Of a DNA stretch of 64,000 bases, positions 23,531-35,754 are shown piece by piece. Under the pieces are notes generated by a model. The model saw nothing but the letters and a program-made list of their open reading frames with translations. It was not told the origin of the DNA and made no database searches. How positions within the stretch are numbered: the stretch's first letter is position 1; each line of letters starts with the position of its first letter. A program made the position numbers and the translations under genes. The stretch is from Syngnathus acus (taxonomy: Eukaryota > Chordata > Actinopteri > Syngnathiformes > Syngnathidae): the NCBI RefSeq assembly GCF_901709675.1, contig NC_051095.1, positions 7,281,956 to 7,345,955 of the forward strand, given 5' to 3'.

Positions 23531-25068
23531 TCACCTTTTTCATTGCTAACATGACGCTTGTTTCCTTACAAGGATAAATAAGATTATTATGATGCTCTTT
23601 AATCAGATCTGTGTGGGGAAACAAACCTTCCCCGGTGTCAATAAGTGACTTTTTTTCTTTTTTCCCAATTCACACAAATTCCAACATGGCTCGATGAGTC
23701 GTAAACCTTCCACTGGAATCTTGCTGACAAGCGTCTGCTATATATTCTCCATGAAGGTGAGCGGCTGCCATGATTGAACGGGGAGGCATTAGCATCCAGT
23801 TAGCGCTCGCTCGCTCACTCACTTTTCCCACCGCGCTAGGTGCTTTTAATCCCGCCGCTTTTGTCGCCTCCATCGTTAAGACCGCATTGTCGGCGCACTG
23901 TAGAAAAAAAAAAAGAAGCAAGGTTTTTTAATAAGGCCTAAAACTTTGGAGGGTTCCTTAAGAGAAGAATCAAGATCAAACTTGGGCCAAAGACAAAAAG
24001 ATCTGAGGCAATCCCAAAAAAAAAGTCAACCTTCAAAGAATTTGCAGAGGAAGTATAGTTTGAATGTGTAATGCCATACAGGTAACTGGAAGGCCATTTG
24101 AACAAAGGAAAAAAAAAGATTCACAATTTAATGTTGTCTATCTGCCTTTTTAAAAAACTAAATTGGGTAGCAATCAAACTATATTCTTTTGTTTTTGCAC
24201 ACGCAAAACAGCTGTGTGTAAATCTGGTTTAGTCCTGTTTGCCAATGGGTACCTAAGGTTGTGACTGATGAAGATCTCACCATTAACTTTGAATGAATAC
24301 ATTTTTCTTTTCTCATCCATTGGTAATTGGGTTAATTGTGATAGAAGTTGTCATGATGGCCAGTATGTGTGCCATCATTAGCCTCAGTCTGCATCTTCCT
24401 CCCAGGAGCACATACATTATGGATGCTCCTCATCCCCACTCTTCCTCCTCAATATGATGCTCGTCCTCGCTTTTCCTCTGAGCTGTGTAGCAAAAAATAA
24501 AAAATAAAATGATACTTTGCTGCCATCAAGTGGCTCTTTCATCTTGTGCGTCATTATGAAATGCAAGCTCGACTTTGTCGTCTAGTTTTTATTTGGGGGG
24601 GGAGGCACGTCATCTTTGAACTTTACAACAAAGACATACTAGATTAAAAATGAGGTTATGAGAAATAGTCATACTTTTCAAAGATAAAATTGCATTAGGA
24701 TATTTAAATCCAAATTTAACAAAGGAAGTAAGTCATATTTTAAGAAGTAAATTAAAAAAAAAAAGAACTCCATCTGTGAAAATGTTTTATTCTCTAAAGA
24801 AAAAAACGGGACTATATATTCAAGGAAACGCACTGTTTGAAAATAAAATAAAAAAAATACATCTTTTGTATTATTTTAAAAAATGACTGTAGAGAGGGCA
24901 GATTATATAATGATCCATCACCGTCATAGTAGATCTTTTTATTGTCCCGAAGATGAAATCACAACTCATTTACATAATCTCAACCTCACACTTAAAGACG
25001 AAAGGGAACTAGGGAGAAAGGAGGAAAGACTGAAAGGAAGGGAACAAGGGCCAAAGGAAGATTAATTT
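23531..25068. other. Intergenic DNA without supported genes
   Basis: A short CpG-richer patch lies at 23,740-23,900; otherwise the DNA is AT-rich with many A-runs. At 24,925-24,965 the phrase tttttattgtcccgaagatgaaat resembles a widespread fish repeat fragment also seen near 47,920. No gene is supported. Confidence 0.4.
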
Positions 25069-25166
25069 GGAAGGAAGGAAGGAAGGAAGGAAGGAAGGAA
25101 GGAAGGAAGGAAGGAAGGAAGGAAGGAAGGAAGGAAGGAAGGAAGGAAGGAAGGAAGGAAGGAAGG
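25069..25166. repeat. (GGAA)n microsatellite
   Basis: About 24 perfect ggaa units. The repeat explains the LPSF-repeat frame on the minus strand, which is not a gene. Confidence 0.98.
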
Positions 25167-25975
25167 TGGGTTTGTGGTCGTGAATGTTGAAAATGTTTAA
25201 TATTTAAGATTGTTAGAGACCGAAACAATTTTGTAAAGTATCTGTGGTATTGTTCATTTTCATTCACTCCTATTTGTCACAAAAAAAAACGTGGAAAAAG
25301 TGCCTTATTCATTTCAAACCGCAATAATGAGCAGTTGAATTACTTTTCAAAACAGTTCAGCCCTAATCAGAAGTATGATTCCGGCTTTTCGTCTTGGCAC
25401 AAAATTCCCAGTAGTTGGGCTGTTGATGAGAAAAACTTTCAAACTGAGGGTGAAAAAAAGTCACTTAAGCCATTTTGCTGCAAACAACAGCTGCAAACGG
25501 GAAATGAGCAGCTGTCTCCTGTTCGTGGGAATTAATTGATGATTTATTCGTTCATGTATCATTGTTATCATCTTAAAATTAAGTGCCGAGCCTCTTTTGA
25601 CCTCTGAACCTCGACAGCCAGCATGCTTGTCCCTTCGGATTCCATTGCTAGCTACTTTGTTTATTGTTGACTTATTTGTTATTTATTGCCGGCGCCTGGG
25701 CCGTAAGCATAAATCACGGCGCTTCCTCATATAAATGTCAGCGTGCACGGGCAAGCTCATAAAGCTCTAATTTGATCGCCGTTCATGTGGGGATGCGGCG
25801 TGAATAAACGGCGGGCCTCTTCAATCATAGTTTTCTGCATCCTGTCACAAGACCCCCTGGACACACATCCATCAGGCTGATGATAAGACCCACCCACTAG
25901 CGGCCGTTCAAATGCACAGCAGGCTCCTGATTGGCCGTCTCCCCACGCGCATGCATTTAATTGGTTCATCTAAAT
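25167..25975. other. Intergenic DNA without supported genes
   Basis: AT-rich to about 25,550, then more mixed with CpG (25,680-25,960). No exon or repeat boundary is seen until the hAT element begins at 25,976. Confidence 0.4.
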
Positions 25976-26301
25976 CAGTGGTTCCCAAAGTGGGCGGTAC
26001 CGCCCCCCTGGGGGCGGTGGAAAGATCTGGGGGGGCGGTGAGGAAGAAAGGGGCGGTAGGGGGGCGGTAGGGGGGCGGCAGTCGATTTGTACACAACACG
26101 CCGCTCTGGCCCAGTCAGATCCGACAGCATAGACTACAAAAGCAAAAGCTCAGGTTTGTAATTTCAAGCTTGTAATGTTCAGAATTTTATCTTATAATAA
26201 AAACCGCATTCTGGCGGTCAACATCATCTTGAGTTCAAGTCAACATGAAATTGGGGACTCGCCAGAACGCGCCGTGTTGTGTTGTGTTGAGCTGGTTAGG
26301 G

Positions 26302-26571
26302 CAGTGGTCCCCAACCACCGGGCCGCGGACCGGTACCGGTCCGTGGGTCACTTGGTACCGGGCCGCCAAGCCGCACAGAATTTTTTTTTTTATCGACGAT
26401 CAATTAATTCAGGTCAAGACACTCGTCCCGGTCACGTGACATGTTTCCCCAGTCGAGCCCGCAAAGCTAATATGTGGCGACAGGCTAACTAACCAGGCAG
26501 TGAAGCATTCAAAACTGCTTCAACACATGGAGACCAAGCATCCTGCAATAAAAGACAAACCTTAAATCACT
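26302..26571 (+). mobile_element. Second, nested hAT element fragment with transposase BED-finger remnant
   Basis: A new hAT-type terminus, cagtggtccccaaccaccgg, starts inside the first element and is followed by the palindromic ggaccggtaccggtcc subterminal region. At 26,491-26,562 the plus frame reads NQAVKHSKLLQHMETKHPA followed by IKDKP and a stop. This corresponds to the end of the BED zinc finger of hAT transposases (ZBED-like). The right end is not clear; the fragment is truncated. Confidence 0.75.
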
Positions 26572-26654
26572 TCGGGTGTCATTGTCTCCGATTACGTCTA
26601 GATGGGACCGGCTCGTTTCTGAGAAACAAACTCAGTGCTCCCACTAATTCAACG

Positions 26655-26828
26655 TACCATAATTTTCGGACTATAAGTCGCACCGGAGTATAAGTCGCAC
26701 CAGCCATAAAATGCCCAAAAAAGTGAAAAAAAAACATATATATGTATATAAGTCGCTCCTGAGTATAAGTCGCCCCCCCACCCAAACTATGAAAGAAAAC
26801 CGCGACTTATAGTCCGAAAATTACGGTA
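26655..26828. mobile_element. Nested 174-bp MITE, 'tacc(g/a)taattttcgg' family
   Basis: Almost the whole element is an inverted repeat. It opens with taccataattttcggacta and closes with the reverse complement of taccgtaattttcgg, and it carries internal gtataagtcgc(a/t)cc subrepeats. It shares ends and internal words with the 630-bp element at 10,972-11,601 and lies inside the hAT element at 25,976-26,976. Confidence 0.9.
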
Positions 26829-27089
26829 ATGGTAATGATATTATAAATGTATTATTTATTTATTTATATAAATGTATTATTTATTTATATAAATGCCTGG
26901 GGGGGGGGGGGGGGGCGCTAGGAATTCACTGGGGAGCCAAAGGGGGCGCCAGCCTGCAAAAGTTTGGGAACCACTGATCTAAATTGAGGCGGTCCTTGAA
27001 ATCACTCATTTTCTCTGCTTTTCAAAATCTGTTTTGAGGTTAAAAAGGAGAATGTGTTCGTTATATTTACCATTCACGATCCCTAAAGG

Positions 27090-27416
27090 TAGGGTTAGAA
27101 CTCATTTTTGTCACGGGCTGCATTGTAGTCATAGTTTCCTTCGGAGGGTCATTATGACTGTGAACCCAAATTAATGTATGAACATATATATTCTTCATAT
27201 TAAATCTAATGGAAGCTACAAAACAAACTGACAACTAATTTTCAAATCAAACAAGTAAAAACTGTTCAAATATTTTGAAAAGATGATTTTTAAAAGTGAA
27301 GACACTTTGCAATTTTAGTAATGACGCGTGAATTTGACGAACAATTTGTCTTTGGGGGCCACATAAAATGATGTGGCGGGCCGTATCTGGCCTCCGGGCC
27401 TTGACTTTGACACGTG
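27090..27416. mobile_element. Nonautonomous hAT-like element, 327 bp, 8-bp target duplication
   Basis: The 8-mer cctaaagg flanks both ends (27,082-27,089 and 27,417-27,424). The element contains the family phrases tttccttcggagggtcattatgact, gatgtggcgggccgtatctgg and ccgggccttgactttgacac. Copies at 49,572-49,886 and 52,992-53,302 share them, and 12,355-12,575 is a diverged relative. There is no coding capacity. Confidence 0.85.
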
Positions 27417-27424
27417 CCTAAAGG

Positions 27425-28434
27425 TAAAAATGATTCACTTGGAACACTAAAATGAAATCCTTCAACAGATTAAAAAACAAAAACATCAAGTGACTATTTT
27501 TTTGTGTCTAATCTGAGTGAAAAAAAAAGTACAAATAATATTCCATAATATTGAGCATGTGTTTGCTGGAGATTATTTCATGCTGATACTTAATAGAGCT
27601 CTGCTGCCATCAGGCAGCGCAACAATGCAGCTGCAATTTAACCCAGAGCACTGCTGATGCACAAAAATGATTTTTTTGTCATCATTCACAATTGCATAGT
27701 AAGACATTTTAATATTGTGTCCTTTGATGGCTTGTAATACAAAATTAGTTTACATTAAATTTAAAATACTCTTGGACTCGGGTGCAAAATATTGTGTTTG
27801 GGGATATGCCTACTTACAAATATCCAAAGTTGCTATGCTACTACCAGCAGCTAATCTGTGATAACATGAGCCCAAACAGCTAAGGGTGACAAATTGAGAT
27901 TTCTGATACTTGAAGACAACAAACAAAAGAGCAGCAGCTACAAGCTGGGCATGTCAAACTTGAAACATCTCAATAAAAACATGAAAATTAGAGCATTTTT
28001 AATTTTATTGCGTTCATATCGTACAATTCACAAGTAGGACATGGAATTCATTTTTCCTTGCTACAAAAATGTGTAAATTTGTTTTTCTTTTTTTTTTTAG
28101 TGTTAGCTGTTCAATAAGAACTCAAACCGAGCAATCAGATCATAAATTGTAGAAGTGATAAAAAAATGTTTAAAAAAAATCTGGATATAACGACTGACTG
28201 CTTTAGCGCGGAATGCATGAAGGTGTGCAAGAAAAAATTATTGTTCTTTAAATTAAAGAAAGAATGTCGGCAACAAAGACAAACTCTTGAGAGTTGCTCC
28301 TACAACGTCCATGATTGAAGCTCGTTCCTTCATTTGGCACCACCGCAAAACCTTCGTCTTTGAAAAACAAAAGCAACAGCAGAAAGAACAAGTTAATAAC
28401 ACACCATGCCACAGTATGTCGGGTTTTTGGGTAT
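27425..28434. other. Intergenic DNA 3' of atox1
   Basis: AT-rich with no supported gene on either strand. On the minus strand an AATAAA (plus-strand tttatt at about 28,006) could serve as a poly(A) signal for atox1, but I cannot choose between candidates. Confidence 0.35.
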
Positions 28435-28530
28435 ACAGTAATCCCTCGTTTATCGCGGATAATTAGTTACAAGACCACCCGCGATATGTGAAAAATCCAC
28501 AAAGTAGTGTCACCCTTTTTTTTCCCACAT
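28435..28530. mobile_element. pogo/Tigger-like MITE fragment
   Basis: The sequence tacagtaatccctcgtttatcgcgg, then ttagttacaagaccacccgcgat and a following gtgaaaaatccacaaagtag, is the left-end pattern of a widespread vertebrate Tc1/mariner-type (pogo-like) element. It lies just beyond the atox1 stop codon, probably within or next to the 3'UTR. The other end is not found. Confidence 0.55.
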
Positions 28531-28665
28531 ACATACATTGTTTGTGTATCAAGAAGTGTACATTAAAGCATATAAGTGCATATGTTATCATTAGAACATT
28601 AAATAATAGTTTCAAACATGTAAATACTATATTAATACGTAGTATAACGGCAGAGTCACCTGTTT

Positions 28666-30205
28666 TTATTTAGTGCCCTTGTAGGTGACTTGTTTGCCGC
28701 ACTTCTTTAGCGTCTCCAGCAGAACGTCGGCGTCCTTGTCTGACTCGATCCACACCAGCTGATTCGGGAGGTCGATTTCAAACTTGACATCTTCGGAAAT
28801 CAACCCATGTACGTTTTGTCAAATCATGTTCGTAACGCTGAGCAGTTTGCACATTAAGACTGTACTTTTTTTTAAAAATAAATTAAAACAAATAAATAAA
28901 CAAACAAATAAATTAATCCATCCATTTTGTACATCACTTAAATTGTACATATATGTTGAATGAAAAGATTATCTAAGTATGATACAATAAACAGTTGTTT
29001 AGGATGACGGAGAATTTAATTGACTTAAATTTTGCTTATCAGATGTATTGTATACACTTAAAGGCACTAATATGACAACTAATAATAATGACTTTCGATC
29101 TGATTGGTTATTTCTGGACATATAATCCCAGTTGTTTACTTTTTTACATGTTTCTTGATTGAGTCGTACAAGTTACAGGACCGATTAATCCTGACTAGAG
29201 TTTTGAAAGGATTTATCTTGGTTTCATATTTTTTACAATATTTTTTCTATTTTCACTTTGACCATTTTTCCAAGCATATCAGAGCAGAAACATGAAAAGG
29301 AAATACCACAGGATAAAGAGATCCGACAGTGGGACTTTGGTAGTTGAAAAACCAGTGGAATTGGCAAATATTGATATGGACGTACTGGGCCTTTGTCTCA
29401 CCTTCCAACCTGTTGAGGATTCGGCTGACGGCACCCGAACATCCTTCACACGTCATAGCCACTACAAACTCGTGTTTCTGCCAAAACACATAGACACATT
29501 GTCATTGTTTCTTGGTTTGTTCCAGTGGCACATTTTCTAAACTGGTCATTCCCGGTGAGGGACAATTACGTTACTCATACTGTGGCTCCAAGCCTGCAAC
29601 TAAAGATTATTTATTATTGTTATTATTATTTATTATTATTTATGCAACATATTATATAAATCTCAAGTCAAACAAATAAATCTAAACAATTGTGCCGTTA
29701 TCTAAATAATCTAATAAATTTGACCAAATTGTTGTACGTATAAATTGGAGTCATTTTATAATAAAATTTGAATTCAAAGAAACGTTGATTAAAAACATTT
29801 CATTCAGCAATCTAGTTTTAATGAAGTATATAGTTGATCGTTGATAGTTGAGCAGGACAAATGAAGACAATTGAATTAAATAGAAAACGCATCCAAAAGA
29901 GCACAGCGAAAGGTTTGTTTAAATGTAAATTCTGCAACGTCACAAATGCAATACGGAAGCAAACTACTTTATCAGCTTACAACCAGCTTTTCGAGTGGTA
30001 ACACAACCGACTTGCAGCTAAATGAAACAAACTCGACATATTTGCCAGCTTGTCGTAAACACTGAGCAACTGTTAGGTATCAAAACAAATGGTTGCTAGC
30101 TTAGCAGCAACACGGCCGCTATAGGCAAGCTATGCTAATCCAACATTAAAAAAACATTTTCAGATGTTATTGCGATATAAATATGTCGAGAGAACTTACG
30201 GGCAT
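28666..30205 (-). CDS. atox1: Copper chaperone ATOX1, complete, three coding exons
   Basis: Encodes the small cytosolic metallochaperone that carries Cu(I) to the Cu-ATPases ATP7A/ATP7B at the trans-Golgi. Coding exons on the minus strand are 30,205-30,200 (Met-Pro only), 29,477-29,402 and 28,790-28,666. Splice sites are CCC|gtaagt, tttggcag|AAAC, GAAG|gtgaga and ccgaag|ATGTC. The joined product is 68 residues, the usual ATOX1 length, starting MPKHEF. It carries the copper-binding MTCEGC loop (residues 10-15; Cys12 and Cys15), the ferredoxin-like HMA fold phrases VSRILNRL and KFEIDLPNQLVWIES, and a C-terminal LKKCGKQVTYKG with the conserved Lys in the KTGK position. An AATAAA overlaps the stop region; the true poly(A) site is probably further downstream. 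Identity is certain by domain and length. Confidence 0.97.
28791..29401 (-). other. atox1: atox1 intron 2
   Basis: AT-rich intron of about 611 bp. Small plus-strand frames inside it (such as 29,104-29,295) are not supported as genes. Confidence 0.85.
29478..30199 (-). other. atox1: atox1 intron 1
   Basis: About 722 bp, AT-rich, with a short ATT microsatellite (about 29,607-29,643). The small minus-strand frame 30,135-30,320 crosses exon 1 out of frame and is not a gene. Confidence 0.85.
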
Positions 30206-30360
30206 GTTTATGATTTTGTGGCGTGTCCCAAAAAAAATCACTTTTACCACCGAGTGACAAAACACAAACAAACAAACCACCACCTAACTCTGGTTGACTA
30301 GTCAAGCTAACAACAACCAATGATTGAGCAAAAGGTTCCGGTTAGTTTTGCAAATTTCTA
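30206..30360 (-). promoter_or_regulatory. atox1: atox1 5'UTR and probable core promoter
   Basis: This is the sequence immediately upstream of the atox1 start on the minus strand. No TATA box is obvious. The region ends where AT-rich intergenic DNA begins. The boundary is inferred from gene position only. Confidence 0.35.
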
Positions 30361-33300
30361 TAGTTGCGGCATGTAAAAGCAAAATACAAATCTTTATACT
30401 CTTATTTTTTATCTGCTTATAATAAACACGTCTTTCTATTCAAAATCATACCATCAATAATTCTGAACTCGACTTTTATTTTGTTGACCATTTTCTTTTC
30501 TTGATAATTATAATGCCATTACGGCCACCTTGACGTTGTCCCCTTTCGTACATTTTACAAAGGTATCCAAATATATCTTTAAGGACTAAAACTATATATA
30601 TTTTCTTTTTTAGTCATAAATCCGGTCAGGTCAAAACAACAGCAAAAATATGAAAAACATTTTTTTATAATTGTCATTTCGACAAAAGTTAAAGTCAAAA
30701 ACTAGTTGGATTAAAAAAAAAAAACGTGGTTATCGTGATTACTGTCAAATATCAAAAAGGGTAACAAAAAAACTGACATCGTTGGTTAGATTTTAGGGTA
30801 TATGTATATCACTTTGTACATTTATTTTCAAATATGCTCTGATTCCCCAATGAACCACTAGAGAGAGCCCGCATACTTAAACTTGTGCAGTTGTGCCTCT
30901 GGTTGTCAAATCAAACTGTAATTATTTTGCGAATCGAGTCGATCGTTTAGAGATCTTGTTCATTCTAAAATCATACGGTCAACCCCGTCAATAGTAGCGC
31001 TTTCACACAAAAACAAACACTATTACAACATTGGATTATGATGATAATTCGAAAACGACAAAGGAAATATGCGAATTTGTTGACAACACAGCACCCAAAA
31101 AAGTATTTTTCCATTTGCATTGATTCATTCTGTTTTCGTCCTTGTTTCCCAGGGTCACAAACTTCACCACCACATCTTGCCCTCGCGTAGACACACACAC
31201 ACACACACACACACAATTTTGTTTTTTGTCTCATTCACACGCGCGCACACGCAAACTATACCGTATATGGAACTGACAGGGACAAACCGATTGAATGCGT
31301 CAACGCCTTTATTCAGATTCAAACAAATAACAGTTAAAAGAATGGATGTTTACATCATTTAAAAAAAATCAAAAGACTTCATCAGACCATATTACTTCAA
31401 AACATTAAAGGAAATTATATCGTGTATTCAATTAAAGTGTGTTTTTACGTCACATGATCGGCACTTAATTTTCCACATAAGCGCCAAAAACGTCATTGTT
31501 TGGCATCAACGCTACGCTGTGGAACCTGGTACATTTGCCCACTTCTGTTGACTGGGTCACTACATACAAGGCTCAACTCAGTGCAACGAGAAATATCTAG
31601 TCTTGGAGACGCACAAAGGGCTTGAGGACATAGATCAACAGGTACACGTGGAGAAAAACCAAAAACGAACTCTGGTTTCAGAACCGTGTTTGGAATTCTG
31701 AGAGGCCTTGAGAGATATGAGGTTGCCTTTTGTAAAAATTAAACTTCACTTCCCAAGCAAGTTTGTCTTTGCCATTGCCTCTTCGTTGACAGGTTGCCAC
31801 AATTGTTTCCACATGCGGCTCGCTAGGAACACTCCCGTTTCTCCCCAACGCCGCCGATTCAAGGTCATGGTGAGACATTTCACATCAGACACAAAGACAA
31901 ATACTTTGCTGCTTTTAAATACTGAATAAAAAGATACAACAGTATCCGTTTAGGAACAAGCTGTCCTTGGAAATGTACTCACGTCCGCTTACAGGAAAAA
32001 CGCGAGGTGAAATACTAAGCATCCTCCCTTTTTTGCCATTTAAAGGTCAAACTTTTTTTGTTGTTGTTATTTCGTAGTCATCTGTCATCAAGTTGTTAAT
32101 CTGTACAAATTCCAGGTATTTTCATCATAAACTAGATGAATTGTTTATATGTTCCCAAAGAGCTCATAATTGCGAACACTTCTATAAGGGAAGTTCAAAC
32201 TGTTATTGCAGTAAATTCTTACGAATGGTCTTGTACTTTTGTCTTGATAGCTTCTTATCTTGTCTTACAAAATCGGCATCTTTATTCAAAAATGATATGA
32301 ATTTAAATAGGTAATTTTTGAACGAGTATAGCGGTAAGGACGACTGAAAGAGCCCAATTGACACCGATAAATATTTGAGTGAAATGTCATTAATTATTTA
32401 ACAGTGTTGTGTTTAAAATTTTGTTTGTGAACTATGAATTAAACAGGCAAAATGCACCTGTTTTGATCCATCTTGGCGGGTGGCCATTTTGTCACTTCCT
32501 TTCGACTGAAAATGACATCACGGTTGCCAGCCAATCTCAAGTGGCGGTTCAGCTTCGGAAAACTAGTGAGCCGTGATCGGCTGTGACCTGAGATCTGAAA
32601 TCATAGACCCCTATAGATCCCTTCAAAGTTTCAAAACAATGTCTAGAGACCCCAATGACAATTTTTATTATACAATCAGCGGAACACAATGACTGATCTA
32701 CTTCTCACACATTTCCAAAAGGCCTAAGACACCATTATACATTAGCATCAAGCTAGTGCCCTGTTTGAACATTTTGGTGTATCAATACAGATTATTTAAT
32801 GCTCTTGTGTGTTGTGTGTCCGTTTTACTGGCATTACTGAATAAACTGCTTGAAGTAAACAGGATTTTCAGAGAACTGTGCCAGCAAGTCTCCTCTTCCA
32901 TTTCTTGAGGTGATGTTATATTATTATCTTCTATTTTTTGACAGTAAGAGACTGAGAACAGGTACTTCTAAATCTCCCCATTGTGAAATCAACATGTGAA
33001 CCGGCCATGGTTGTACTTAGCCACTGTGGAGGAAAAATAGCTCTCTGTGAAAGGGAGGAGTCGTCATGGAAACGTCTGCAGCCATTGGCCGTCTGCTCGT
33101 CGCTTCTGGCTGACTGAAGCATCCGATTGGCCTGCCTCCTTTCTTTCCACATTATTTCATCCTCCTGGTTAGTGTGTGCCTGGCTGCTAGGGCGTTAATC
33201 ATCGGCGAGGGCCTCTTGTCAAGGACGCCGCCTGTCTCGCTGCATGTGATTCATGTCACGTTTTAGTCAGTGGCTGTTTCAGGATGAGTGAATGAATCCA

Positions 33301-34050
33301 AACAGCGAATAAACAAATAATTACCTCAGAATAGTTCAGTTGTGTTTGACTTATGCTACATTTTATACATTGGAGTCCATCTATTGAGACCTATCCCCGT
33401 CCCCAAATAAATAGCGACATTGGCATTTTCTCAGAAGTGTGCATTTCGCAATGCAAAGGTAGCGCAACATTTTATTTGACAATTACTTTCCTCTCAAATC
33501 TTAGCATCTCTTAGCCTTCAAAAGTGCATCAGCGTCAGGGATCACGGCGATTGTCAACCGGTGTTTCGTGACCTTTTAGTGGCCTGTGGCGGTATTGCAG
33601 GTGGTCTCCGAAATTGGACATGGATAACAATTGTAACATTTTGAAAAATGAAATGGATTTATTATTTAGACTTTATTTATTTTCCATTTTATTTCTATGA
33701 ATCATTTACCCATCCAAATGATGTCAAATATTGCTGAGATTCCTAAAAGAGACATAAAGACGCAAATAAATAGCCTGTATAGCTCTATCCTCCTTCGGTG
33801 CAAAATAAAATAATAATCCACCAAAGCAGTGGTCCCCGAGTTGCTTCTTCATTATAATGTTGGTCCCTTGGTCCAAACCAGTTGAAAACCCCTGACATAC
33901 AGTATACAGACAATCTCAGAATGTCAAGCAAGTGGTTGTGCTTGGGCCCTCCAGTGGACAAACGAGGAACAACAGTTATATTGGGAACTAGCAGTGAATG
34001 TGTTATCTATTGTCACGAGCCACGTTGGATTCCCTGGTGGGCCGAATATT
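30361..34050. other. Intergenic region between atox1 and mbnl3
   Basis: No coding exon is recognised. An (AC)n tract lies at about 31,192-31,216. At 32,455-32,600 the sequence ccattttgtcacttcctttcgactgaaaatgacatca, followed by ggctgtgacctgag, has the look of a common fish dispersed repeat. CpG and repeat content are low at 32,950-33,260, a patch that could hold noncoding regulatory sequence. The first, noncoding mbnl3 exon(s) may lie here or to the left but cannot be placed. Confidence 0.4.
31192..31216. repeat. (AC)n microsatellite
   Basis: About twelve AC units within atox1-mbnl3 intergenic DNA. Confidence 0.93.
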
Positions 34051-34082
34051 TTCTCTCTCTCTCTCCCTCTGTCTGTCTCTCG

Positions 34083-34157
<75 letters not shown>
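34051..34157. repeat. (CT)n microsatellite upstream of mbnl3
   Basis: More than forty CT units with a few interruptions (ctgtctgtct, cgctctgt) lie about 350 bases upstream of the 5'UTR exon. The frames encoding repetitive Leu-Ser or Arg-Glu here are artefacts. Confidence 0.97.
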
Positions 34158-34161
<4 letters not shown>

Positions 34162-34508
34162 TGACTGAATGAAGGCATACAGTCGCCGCCGCCTTTCCTG
34201 TTTATTCCAGCCGCCCTCCCTCTTTCGTTCGGCAGGTCCCCTCCTTGTCTGTTCGTCGTCGCTTGTTTCTTTCCTCCCCTTCCTACCTCGTGGTCCTCAT
34301 CAGCACCCCTCCTTCTCTTCCGCCTTCAGCGCCGCACAATCTTTAGCTGGCAGTGCTCCATTTCTTCTGTTAGCCAACGCGTTTTTCGGGCCGTTTATTA
34401 AGCCACGGAGACCAGGAAGGAAAATATGCAAACGGGGCTAAAGTAAGAGGTGGAAGTGGGACGTGAGGAGCCGCCTGACGCCGTTTTATACCCTTTTTTT
34501 TTTCCTAG

Positions 34509-34926
34509 ATGAGGGCGTCACGGTGCCCGCTAGCCTGGAATGCAGACTCCATTTGAACGAGCTGCACCTATTTGTCTTGGACGTTTCAAGGACGCGGACC
34601 TGCCAAGTGACTTTTTGGGACATACGCGCACTGCGGTGACTGCCTCTGTCTCAGCATGTTGACGTGAATGGAGTAGCGACGCAGGGTGGGCCTGGCACTG
34701 GCACCCCACCTCCACATCCCCTCTCCACTATGCCACACATGATATCCTCCGAGTAGATTAGTTTATTCGCCCCCCATGGACTCTGCTATCTCATCCCTGT
34801 CCAACTTCAGCTGTTACTTTTCCCAGGAAGAGCCAATAAAGCACAGCACCGCTCCGCAGAAATCCCCGCGGACATTTTCCATCCGCGCATCGTCGTTTCC
34901 AGTTGCTCCAGTGAGTTTGCTCGGTC
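34509..34926 (+). promoter_or_regulatory. mbnl3: mbnl3 5'UTR part of the first coding exon
   Basis: A strong splice acceptor (a T-run ending in tttcctag at 34,508) precedes a moderately GC-rich segment leading to the start ATG at 34,927. The real transcript therefore probably has at least one upstream noncoding exon. Several upstream ATGs occur (such as 34,509 and 34,776), so upstream open frames may modulate translation. Long, conserved, uORF-containing leaders are a known feature of MBNL genes; that this leader is conserved is inference. Confidence 0.6.
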
Positions 34927-35715
34927 ATGGCGGTGAGTGTGAGCCTGGGCCGGGACACCAAATGGCTGACCCTGGAAGTGTGCCGCGAGTACCAGAGAGG
35001 CACCTGCTCGCGCTCCGACGCCGACTGCAAGTTTGCTCACCCGTCGCGTAGCTGTCATGTGGACAACGGCAGAGTCATCGCCTGCTTCGACTCGCTCAAG
35101 GTAAACGAGCGGCGGACAGCAAAATATTTGCGCTGTCACTCGGGTTGACCTGCAGGTGCCTCGCTGTTTACCTTTGGCAGGTGGTTTTCGTTGAACCATC
35201 TGGTTTGCTAGCTACGTTGGTTTAGGTATTAATACTTCACCTTTAATCCGTTGCAGAGCATGGAAAAAATCCTAACACGTAAACCATTTTATATTTTGTG
35301 CCCAGGAACCAGGTTGGCATGAGTTGTGTTGCGTTTGGACAAAATGTGTGCTTTGCAGCACCCATTTACGTTCTTGGTGACAGGGAACTACAGTGGACTG
35401 CTGCTGATTTTTAAACGCAATTATTGTTTTCTTTTTGGGGCGGGATGGGCTTTCCCATTTTACTCCAAGGCAATTTTTTTACTTGTGTGTTAAAGTGAAT
35501 TGAGGGGGTTCATCTACAACATGTAGTGCTTTGACACCTTGTTGTGGCACTTTGTTAAAGTGAATTGAGTGGCACCACCACTAATTTCTATAATCTTGTG
35601 GCACTGTAATGCCAGGCAATATGAGTGGAGGTGTTTTATTTAGACAGATATAGTGCTTTGCCGCCATCTGGTATGAATGCTGCTGGAAACCTGAATTTCC
35701 TAACGGGGATCAATA

Positions 35716-35754
<39 letters not shown>

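Larger units (their letters stand above)
25976..26976. mobile_element. hAT transposon copy, 1,001 bp, with perfect 8-bp target duplication
   Basis: The element begins cagtggttcccaaagtggg and ends agtttgggaaccactg, matching terminal inverted repeats of the hAT type. It is flanked on both sides by the identical 8-mer atctaaat (25,968-25,975 and 26,977-26,984), the expected hAT target-site duplication. GC-rich subterminal repeats (gggggcggt) and a G-run (about 26,899-26,916) lie inside. It has no intact transposase and carries two nested insertions, so it is inactive. Confidence 0.92.

Noticed and set aside
24992-25267. Frame with regular Leu-Pro-Ser-Phe repeats
   Set aside because: It is simply the translation of the (GGAA)n microsatellite.
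33882-34178. Frames with long Leu-Ser or Arg-Glu runs
   Set aside because: They are translations of the (CT)n microsatellite.
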